Shown in pieces: positions 1 through 6,637 of a stretch of 64,000 bases of DNA. The notes under the pieces are model-generated. The model saw only the letters and a list, made by a program, of their open reading frames with translations, was not told the origin of the DNA and searched no databases. A program made the position numbers and the translations under genes. Source of the DNA: an uncultured Eubacteriales bacterium (GTDB taxonomy: Bacteria; Bacillota; Clostridia; Oscillospirales; CAG-272). The stretch is from NCBI GenBank assembly GCA_934378145.1, contig CAKXXW010000005.1:1-64000 (forward strand), in the 5' to 3' direction. Position 1 is the stretch's first letter. Every line of letters starts with the position of its first letter.

Positions 1-303
1 ATTCCGCAGGCTCCTTCCGTCTTTCCTCCCCGTTGGGTCGGAAATCCACCTCCCTCCCGGAGGGAGGCTCGGCTAAAAGCATAGCCTTTTTACAGACCGT
101 TTGCCTTTCCGAAAGCATTATCTTCGGGTGAGGTCTTCGCCCATTGGTGAATAAAGCACGAAAGTCGTCTCTTTGAGGGCAAACGCCCTATAAAACAAAG
201 AAGCGGTTTGCACAGACAAGAGGCTCCCTCCGGGAGGGAGCTGGCGCCGAAGGCGACTGAAGGAGAGCGCGTTACAAACGATTTACGATTGCAAACGATC
301 TGT
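1..303. repeat. Noncoding end region with inverted palindromic repeats
   Basis: No credible gene lies here. A 17-base near-palindrome occurs twice in opposite orientation, at 50-66 (CTCCCTCCCGGAGGGAG) and 224-240 (its exact reverse complement). Each copy can fold into a hairpin with 7-bp arms. Outside both copies lies a related CTCCTTC-N-GTC segment, at about 10-21 and, in reverse orientation, at about 255-265. The right copy adds a small hairpin, CGCC-GAA-GGCG, at about 245-256. The two units therefore look like diverged inverted copies of one repeat bounding about 155 bp, next to the DUF559 gene. This could be a MITE or REP-like element; that is inference. Confidence 0.6.
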
Positions 304-678
304 TTAACATTTGCAATCTTCGCTCAACGCTTCTCGGACAACTTTGTCAATGTACTTACACACCGTTGCAAATTCGGTGTCTATCTGACTGTTTGTAAAT
401 CTTATAACTCTCAAATTGTAACCTTCGAGTATTTCGGTACGAAATTCATCTTTCCATATTCCTGTTTCGGAATAATGTTGCATACCGTCAATTTCTATTA
501 TAAGTTTTGCCTGATGACAGTAAAAATCAGCTATAAAATTATCAATTGCCTTCTGCCTTTGAAACGGAATAGCATAATGAGACAAAAAATCATACCATAG
601 ATGATTTTCCTGCGGTGTTGCATTTTTTCGTAGGTTTTTCGCAAGAACAATATTTTTATCATTATAGTCAAGAGACAT
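304..678 (-). CDS. DUF559 domain protein (endonuclease-like)
   Basis: This 124-residue protein matches the DUF559 pattern: LRKNATPQENHLWYDFL near the N terminus, then FQRQKAIDNFIADFYC and KLIIEIDGMQH. These hold the conserved Asp and Glu-x-Asp residues expected of a PD-(D/E)xK / Vsr-like nuclease core. DUF559 proteins are small, stand-alone and of unproven function; nuclease activity is predicted from fold similarity. The start at 678 has an AAGGGG ribosome binding site. It stands alone, divergent from the pilus operon, beside palindromic repeats that may be functionally linked to it. Length is normal for the family. Confidence 0.8.
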   Translation of the reverse strand: MSLDYNDKNIVLAKNLRKNATPQENHLWYDFLSHYAIPFQRQKAIDNFIADFYCHQAKLIIEIDGMQHYSETGIWKDEFRTEILEGYNLRVIRFTNSQIDTEFATVCKYIDKVVREALSEDCKC

Positions 679-707
679 ATGGTACCCCTTAATATATTCT
701 TTCTTGA

Positions 708-736
708 ATTATACTGCATTTTTGCAAAATGTGCAA
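708..736 (-). promoter_or_regulatory. Candidate promoter of the DUF559 gene
   Basis: On the minus strand a perfect TATAAT (713-708) lies 17 bp from TTGCAC (736-731). The -35 matches consensus at only three positions. It would give a leader of about 25-30 nt. No convincing promoter for the divergent pilus operon was found in the same gap. Confidence 0.45.
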
Positions 737-764
737 CAGTAAAAAAGAACGGAGGTTAACGCGA

Positions 765-1142
765 ATGAAAAAACCTGTCGGAAAACTCCTTAAGGGCAAG
801 CGCGGCTTCTCTCTCGTAGAGGTCGTCGTTGCGCTCGCCGTGATAGTCACGGTCAGCGTTGCCGCGATGTCCTTCATAAAGACCTCCTCGATAGCATCCG
901 ACCGCGAGCTTGCCTACTCCGAGGCAAGGCTCTACGCCTCAAACGCGCTTGAAATATTCAAGTACGCGGAAAATACGGATAAATACACTGAACTTGTAAA
1001 GAAAAAGCTCACTCCGCTCGACGAGGACGGCTATGTGAGCGTTGAAATAACTGCAAATTACGAAGCCACTGAAAGCACCTTCACCGCGACGGCGACAAAG
1101 CAGAACGGTGATGAGCTTTTCAAACTTACATACACAAAATGA
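765..1142 (+). CDS. Type IV prepilin / pseudopilin
   Basis: This protein carries the class III signal KRGFSLVEVVVALAVIV. Cleavage is expected after Gly14, giving a mature N-terminal Phe with Glu at +5, followed by one hydrophobic helix and a short, mostly polar globular domain (125 residues in all). The start at 765 is preferred over the in-frame ATG at 729 because GGAGG at 751-755 sits 9 bases upstream. It would be a pilin or pseudopilin subunit, processed by the prepilin peptidase encoded three genes downstream. Its stop overlaps the next start (ATGA). Whether it is the major subunit is unknown; no other pilin-like gene except the next one lies nearby. Confidence 0.85.
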   Translation: MKKPVGKLLKGKRGFSLVEVVVALAVIVTVSVAAMSFIKTSSIASDRELAYSEARLYASNALEIFKYAENTDKYTELVKKKLTPLDEDGYVSVEITANYEATESTFTATATKQNGDELFKLTYTK

Positions 1143-1552
1143 CGATGATGAGAGATATTAAAAGGCTCCTGCGGTCAAAAAAAGGTGCCGCGATCGAAAT
1201 GGCGATATTCCTTATGCTGATAGTATTCCTTTTCAGCACGCTGATAACGGTATTCTGCCTCTCGGCGCACACGACCTACAAGCGCCAGCAGGACAGGATG
1301 ACCGAGGCGGCGCTGATAGATTCCTTCGGCGAAGCGTTTGTGAAATCGAACGACAAGGAAAGCTATACGACCGGCAATGCCGCATACACTGCCAAGGTCA
1401 GCAACGGCGGAAACACGCTTACAATAAAAGACGCCGACAGCGATCGGGTACGCCTTATCGTTACCGTCGAAACTACTTCAGAAGGCACAGTCAAGGTAAA
1501 ATCTTGGCAGTCATTCAATCAAAGCGCAGAGGCTACCGCTGCTACTCCCTAA
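1139..1552 (+). CDS. Minor pilin-like single-span membrane protein
   Basis: The protein has 137 residues, with a basic N terminus, then KKGAAIEMAIFLMLIVFLF as one hydrophobic helix, then a small extracytoplasmic domain. The Gly followed by a Glu four residues later resembles a weak prepilin cleavage site or a TadE-like anchor rather than the classic G-F-xxx-E. Its position between the pilin and PilM genes and the ATGA overlap with the pilin support a minor-pilin role. I do not recognise a specific family. Confidence 0.6.
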   Translation: MTMMRDIKRLLRSKKGAAIEMAIFLMLIVFLFSTLITVFCLSAHTTYKRQQDRMTEAALIDSFGEAFVKSNDKESYTTGNAAYTAKVSNGGNTLTIKDADSDRVRLIVTVETTSEGTVKVKSWQSFNQSAEATAATP

Positions 1553-1576
1553 AATCAGGATTGAGGTGATAACTAT

Positions 1577-2833
1577 ATGACAGGCGGAAACGCAAGCACG
1601 GTCTTCATTGATCCGAGGGTCAAGGCAATACATTACTACGCGCTCGCAAACGGAGAGATCCGTCACGAATTGCAGAGCTACCGCTCGGTCGAATTCAGCG
1701 AGGATTTCTATCGCGAGCTGACGGCGATACTTCAGGGCTTCCTCGGCAGGTACACCCCCGCCGCGGCGGCTTCCTCGTCGATAGTCCTTCCCGATTCGGC
1801 AGTCGTGACCGACATCCTCACGATCCCCGCCATGCAGCCGAAGGCTATGAAAAATTCGGTCGAGGCGACCCTTGAGGGACTCTTCAAAAACCGCCGCGAG
1901 CTGACTCTCCGCACCCCCTGCGTGCTTCAGAACAAGCAGTTCTCGGTCTACGACGTCGCCGGAGTCAGAAGCAGCCTTGTCTCCTCTGTCCGTGCGGCGA
2001 GCGCCTCGGCACGCTTCCCGGCAAGGAACATATCCTTCGCCGCGGAGACCTCTGCCGTTGCCGTGAACCTTCTCAACCCGAAGCTCAAGGGAGCGAGCTA
2101 TATGCTCCTTGACATAAAGGACAACTACACGCGGATCACCTGCATCTACAAAGGCTCGGCGCTCGGCTCGGCGATCCTGCCCTTCGGCTACGAGATAATG
2201 GAGAAGCCCCGCGTCGCCGCGGAGGATATGCTCTTCGATCACACCGTCGCGGAACTTGCCGTTCTCAATGCCCGCGAGCGCGCGAAGGCAAAGGCTCTCA
2301 CCGTCATCGACTCGGACGGACGAGAGGTCACCGAAAACGACCTTCTCGGCAACGAGGAGCAGGAAGAAAACCTTCCGACCTCCGACATAGAACAGCCCGC
2401 GTCCGACAACGAGAACGAGGAGGGCGAGAATCCCTTCTCGGGCAACGACAATATCTCGGTCGACCGCAGTGTGAACACGATAAAGGTCCTTCCGAAGAAG
2501 GTCCCGCGCAAGCTGCCGAAAAATATGCAGCGCCCGATCCCCACGACCGAGCAGGGCTACGCCGACGAGAATTTCCGCCTCTTTGCAAAGTGGGCTCTCG
2601 GCTTCATACAGGACAGCGAACGCTTCCAGCCGCTCGGCACGGTCGGTTCGGTATATGTGAACCTTCCCGGAAGGTTTACACAGAGCATCGAGGACTTCAA
2701 CTCGGAGCAGACCGGCACCGGCGTGTCCTTCTTCCCCATCGGGATCGCGGGTCACGACTCCGATGTATGCGAAAACCTTGAGATGTACGGCGGTCTCTTC
2801 ATCGGAAAGACCAGAAACCAGATAGTTTTCTGA
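1577..2833 (+). CDS. pilM: PilM-like type IV pilus assembly protein
   Basis: The 418-residue protein looks like the actin/FtsA-fold family of PilM. An N-terminal segment with SSSIVLPDSAV is followed by a mid-region YMLLDIKDNYTRITCIYKG that resembles the second phosphate-binding strand of actin-like ATPases. The C-terminal part ends GGLFIGKTRNQIVF. In known systems PilM is cytoplasmic and binds the PilN N-terminal peptide, joining the inner-membrane platform to the motor. An acidic, low-complexity insert (about residues 255-300, rich in Glu, Asn and Asp) interrupts the domain. No PilN or PilO gene follows, which is unusual. The start at 1577 has GAGGTG upstream. The assignment rests on operon position plus fold pattern. 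Confidence 0.65.
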   Translation: MTGGNASTVFIDPRVKAIHYYALANGEIRHELQSYRSVEFSEDFYRELTAILQGFLGRYTPAAAASSSIVLPDSAVVTDILTIPAMQPKAMKNSVEATLEGLFKNRRELTLRTPCVLQNKQFSVYDVAGVRSSLVSSVRAASASARFPARNISFAAETSAVAVNLLNPKLKGASYMLLDIKDNYTRITCIYKGSALGSAILPFGYEIMEKPRVAAEDMLFDHTVAELAVLNARERAKAKALTVIDSDGREVTENDLLGNEEQEENLPTSDIEQPASDNENEEGENPFSGNDNISVDRSVNTIKVLPKKVPRKLPKNMQRPIPTTEQGYADENFRLFAKWALGFIQDSERFQPLGTVGSVYVNLPGRFTQSIEDFNSEQTGTGVSFFPIGIAGHDSDVCENLEMYGGLFIGKTRNQIVF

Positions 2834-2842
2834 GGCTCTGCC

Positions 2843-3646
2843 ATGATAATACCGATCCCCGACGGATACCTCACCGTCGTGACCTACATACTTGCGGCGA
2901 TAGTCGGACTCTGCGTCGGCAGTTTCCTCAATGTCGTTATCTACCGCGTACCGAACAAAATGAGCCTTGCAAAGCCCGCTTCGCATTGCCCGCAATGCGG
3001 ATACAAGCTGAAATTCTACGACAATATCCCGATAATCTCTTACTGCATCCTCCGCGGCAGGTGCCGCTCGTGCAAAAAGCACATTCCCTTCCGCTATACG
3101 GCGGTCGAGGCGGCGACAATGCTGCTCTGGATCGCCTGCGTATGGAGATTTTCGGACAACCTCATATATATGATCGCGGCGATGCTCGCCTGCTCGGTCA
3201 TGGTCTGCGTGGCTTTTGTGGACCTTGAACACAAGATAATACCCGACAGGTTTCAGATAGCCCTTCTCGTCCCGGCGATCGCGGCGATATTCACCGACAC
3301 GCACACCGTGTGGTACGATCACCTTATCGGCGGCGGCGCGGCATTCGCTGTCTTCCTTCTTCTCGCACTCATCGCCGGAAAGATACTCGGGCGTGAGGCG
3401 CTCGGCGGCGGCGACATAAAGCTCGTCGGTGTTCTCGGACTTATGCTCGGATGGCAGAAGCTCCTCATCATGATGATAATAGCTTCTGTCGCCGGAAGCA
3501 TCGTGATGCTCATACTGAAAAAGCGCTCCGAGGAGAGAGAGAGTCCCGAGACGCCCTTCGCTCCCTTCCTCACTGCGGGTGCGCTTATCGCGCTCCTCTT
3601 CGGTGACGCTGTGATAGACCTCTACCTCGGACTGCTGCTCGGTTGA
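2843..3646 (+). CDS. pilD: Prepilin peptidase (A24 family)
   Basis: This bifunctional leader peptidase and N-methyltransferase of the inner membrane cleaves and methylates prepilins. The 267-residue protein opens with a membrane span and the GSFLNVVIYR motif, followed by the zinc-binding cytoplasmic loop with Cys49/Cys52 (CPQC) and Cys74/Cys77 (CRSC). The catalytic aspartates are visible at Asp127 (in VDLEHKIIPDR) and Asp191 (in GGGDIKLVG). Several further hydrophobic helices follow. The length is typical. Its substrate is most likely the product of the first gene of this operon. The spacing of 9 bp after pilM suggests coupled expression. Confidence 0.95.
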   Translation: MIIPIPDGYLTVVTYILAAIVGLCVGSFLNVVIYRVPNKMSLAKPASHCPQCGYKLKFYDNIPIISYCILRGRCRSCKKHIPFRYTAVEAATMLLWIACVWRFSDNLIYMIAAMLACSVMVCVAFVDLEHKIIPDRFQIALLVPAIAAIFTDTHTVWYDHLIGGGAAFAVFLLLALIAGKILGREALGGGDIKLVGVLGLMLGWQKLLIMMIIASVAGSIVMLILKKRSEERESPETPFAPFLTAGALIALLFGDAVIDLYLGLLLG

Positions 3647-3659
3647 AAGGAATTTTGAT

Positions 3660-4871
3660 ATGCAACAACAGTACAAATACACCGCGATAAACCTCCAGAA
3701 GGAGAAGTTCAGCGGTATCTTTATGGCAAAGGACGAAGCCGACCTTGCCGTTCAGCTCTCAAAGCAGGGGCTTTACCTCGTCTCGGCAAGCCTCTATTCC
3801 GACAAATCGCCGTCGTCCTTCTTTACTCTCGGCACGGGAAAGGTCAAGCTCGCCGAGCTTACGACCTTCTGCCGCCAATACGCGATAATGATAAACTCGG
3901 GCATCTCGCTCCTCGGCGGACTTGAGATACTCAAGGATCAGAAATTTTCGAGATATTTCCGACAGCTCCTTCAGGTCATCTATGAGGATGTCAAGGGCGG
4001 TATGATGCTTTCCGACGCTATGGGGAAGCACAAGGGCGTCTTCCCCTCCTTCTTCCGCTCAATGATAAAGGTCGGTGAGACGAGCGGCAAGCTCGACATA
4101 GTTATGAACTCGCTCGCCGATTACTACGAGAAGGACAGCGCGATAAAGAAAAAGACTCTCAGCGCCCTTGCCTACCCCGCAATGATACTTGCGCTGACGG
4201 TCGGCATAATAGTGGTTATGCTGCTTCTCGTCGTTCCGAACTTCCGCGATACTCTGAATACGCTCGGAGTCGAACCCACGGGACTTACGAAGATCGTTTT
4301 CAACCTTTCGGAATTCCTTATGAATTATTGGCTCTATCTGCTCGCAGGGATCGTCGTTCTCATACTCATCATCTTCGGCATCAGCAAGACACCGAAGGGC
4401 AGATACGCGATCGACTGGATGAAAATACATATGCCCTTTGTCGGCAAGGTATCCGTCGACCTCATCACGGCAAGATTCGCGCGCGGATTCGGACTCCTCC
4501 TCTCAAGCGGAATGGATATAACCGAGGCGCTTGAGGCTGTCGTCATCGTTTTCGGCAACAAGGATGTCGAAAAAAGATTCAGAGCCGCTGTCGAGGACAT
4601 CAAGCACGGTATGACGATCGCGCTCGCATTCGACAAATACAAGCTCTTCCCCGACATTATGACGCAGATGATCTCGGTCGGAGAAAAGACCGCGGCGCTT
4701 GACGATGTTCTCAACCGCTCCTGCCACTTCTTCGACGATGCGGTGGAGACCTCGCTCACCACGGTAACATCAAGGCTTCAGCCTATGCTGCTCCTCTTCC
4801 TCGGAGTGATAATCGCCGTGCTGTTCATAGCGGTCTACTCACCTATGCTCTCGATAATGCAGGGCTTCTGA
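3660..4871 (+). CDS. pilC: Type IV pilus inner-membrane platform protein PilC (GspF family)
   Basis: The 403-residue polytopic protein has the duplicated GspF/PilC domain. The first copy (about residues 60-190) contains FCRQYAIMINSGISLLGGLEIL and GETSGKLDIVMNSLADYYE. The second (about 265-390) contains FARGFGLLLSSGMDITEAL and SVGEKTAALDDVL. Hydrophobic helices follow each copy near residues 170-195, 220-245 and 375-398. PilC is the membrane base on which the PilB motor acts to add pilin subunits. A clear AAAGGA site precedes the start. Size and order match the family. Confidence 0.92.
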   Translation: MQQQYKYTAINLQKEKFSGIFMAKDEADLAVQLSKQGLYLVSASLYSDKSPSSFFTLGTGKVKLAELTTFCRQYAIMINSGISLLGGLEILKDQKFSRYFRQLLQVIYEDVKGGMMLSDAMGKHKGVFPSFFRSMIKVGETSGKLDIVMNSLADYYEKDSAIKKKTLSALAYPAMILALTVGIIVVMLLLVVPNFRDTLNTLGVEPTGLTKIVFNLSEFLMNYWLYLLAGIVVLILIIFGISKTPKGRYAIDWMKIHMPFVGKVSVDLITARFARGFGLLLSSGMDITEALEAVVIVFGNKDVEKRFRAAVEDIKHGMTIALAFDKYKLFPDIMTQMISVGEKTAALDDVLNRSCHFFDDAVETSLTTVTSRLQPMLLLFLGVIIAVLFIAVYSPMLSIMQGF

Positions 4872-4922
4872 TAAACCGATCGGGAAATAAAAAACACTGC
4901 CGCATCGCGGCGAGAGGGTCTT

Positions 4923-6614
4923 ATGAATATAAACGAAGATATTTTACAGTTTTACCTCTATAAAAAACTTATAAAGCGTAAGGATGTCGACTCCATCCTC
5001 ACCGAATCGAAAAGGCTCAATATCCCGGTAAGGAACTATATGCTCGCAAAGGAGTATACGACCGAGACGACCGAGCTTGAAGCACTGTCGGAATACTACT
5101 GTATGCCCTATATCGAGCTTGACATGCTTGAGATAGACAAGTCGCTTTTCGATAAATTCAGCCTTGACTATATGAAGAAGAACAAGTTCGTGCCGGTCGC
5201 CACCGACAAGAACGGAGTGCTTCTCATAGCCGTCGGAAAGCCGCTCGACCTCAACGCAATGTCGGCGGTCGCTGCGGTCTATAACGGACCCGTCGATACG
5301 GTCCTGACATCCCCGACACAGATCGACAGGTACCTTGATTCGGTATCGGCGGTAAAGTCGACCTCCGATGCGCTCCACGCGCTGAATACCGAGAGCGACG
5401 ACAGGATGTTCGCCGATATGAAGCTGACCCAGCTCGGTGACATTTCCTCCGCCGACGATGTAATAAACAACCCCGCCGTGCGCCTTGTCGACTCGATAAT
5501 CAAGGAAGCGATCCCCTATCGCGCGAGCGATATACATATCGAACCCTTTGAAAAGAAGGTCAGGGTGCGCTACCGTATAGACGGCGACCTTCAGGAGAGA
5601 GCCTCCTTCCCGATAGAGGCTTACCCCGCCATCTGCGCGAGGATCAAGATAATGTCGGGCATCAACATCGCCGAGCGGCGCGTCCCGCAGGACGGACGAA
5701 TAAATATGAGGATCGGCGGTAAGGAATACGACTTCCGTGTATCCTCGCTTCCCTCCGTACACGGCGAAAAGTTCGTTATAAGAATCCTCGACAAGACCTC
5801 ATTCCGCTTCACGCGGCAGGACCTCGGCTTTACCGATGAGGAAAACGCAGTCATCGACAAGATGCTCACGCGCCCGCACGGCATAATCCTTTTGACCGGA
5901 CCTACCGGATGCGGTAAATCGACGACACTTTATTCCTTTCTTAAAGAGGTCAACAATCCCACGGTCAATATAATCACTGTCGAAGACCCGGTCGAATATA
6001 TGATGAGCGGAGTCACACAGACGCAGGTCAACACAAAGGCAAATATGACCTTCGCCGCCGCGCTCCGTTCCATCCTCCGTCAGGACCCCGATATTATAAT
6101 GATAGGCGAGATCCGCGACGAGGAAACGGCGGAAATAGCCGTCCGCGCGGCTATCACCGGACACCTTGTCTTCAGCACACTTCATACGAACGATGCCCCC
6201 GGCGCCATCACGCGTCTTGAGGATATGCATGTTCCCGATTACCTTGTCGCCGACGCCCTTGTCGGAGTCATCGCACAGCGACTCGTAAAGCGACTCTGCC
6301 CCGCCTGCAAGAGAAGGGGAAAGACCAACGCCCGCGAGATGGAGATCCTCGGCATCGACGAACCCGTCAGCATATTCAGACCTCAGGGCTGCCAATACTG
6401 CAACAACACGGGCTACAAGGGCAGAATAGCTATTCACGAAATAATGTATATGAATGACCCGATGAAGAACGCCATAGCGCAGACGAAGAATTCGGAAGCC
6501 TTGAGAAACCTTGCCGCCGAGAACGGCATGGTCAGCCTCTGGTCATCCTGCCGCAACCTTGTTGTGAAGGGCGTTACGAGCATTCAGGAGCTTATGACAC
6601 TCAATGTAGAATAA
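4923..6614 (+). CDS. pilB: Type IV pilus assembly ATPase PilB (GspE family)
   Basis: This hexameric extension motor powers pilus polymerisation from the cytoplasmic face. The 563-residue protein has an N-terminal MshEN-like domain (to about residue 150), then the secretion ATPase core. Walker A is GPTGCGKS (326-333), the Asp box is around 345-360, and Walker B is DPDIIMIGE (388-396). The His box is FSTLHTND. Four zinc-binding cysteines (C459, C462, C490, C493) are typical of PilB/GspE and absent from the retraction ATPase PilT. No pilT gene follows, so the window encodes an extension motor only. Confidence 0.93.
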   Translation: MNINEDILQFYLYKKLIKRKDVDSILTESKRLNIPVRNYMLAKEYTTETTELEALSEYYCMPYIELDMLEIDKSLFDKFSLDYMKKNKFVPVATDKNGVLLIAVGKPLDLNAMSAVAAVYNGPVDTVLTSPTQIDRYLDSVSAVKSTSDALHALNTESDDRMFADMKLTQLGDISSADDVINNPAVRLVDSIIKEAIPYRASDIHIEPFEKKVRVRYRIDGDLQERASFPIEAYPAICARIKIMSGINIAERRVPQDGRINMRIGGKEYDFRVSSLPSVHGEKFVIRILDKTSFRFTRQDLGFTDEENAVIDKMLTRPHGIILLTGPTGCGKSTTLYSFLKEVNNPTVNIITVEDPVEYMMSGVTQTQVNTKANMTFAAALRSILRQDPDIIMIGEIRDEETAEIAVRAAITGHLVFSTLHTNDAPGAITRLEDMHVPDYLVADALVGVIAQRLVKRLCPACKRRGKTNAREMEILGIDEPVSIFRPQGCQYCNNTGYKGRIAIHEIMYMNDPMKNAIAQTKNSEALRNLAAENGMVSLWSSCRNLVVKGVTSIQELMTLNVE

Positions 6615-6637
6615 AAGGAAGGAGGTAAGAGCTGCCA

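Noticed and set aside
1511..3682. A 723-codon open frame on the minus strand opposite the pilM and pilD genes.
   Set aside because: It is antisense to well-recognised genes, has a composition typical of reversed codons, no ribosome binding site and no family pattern.
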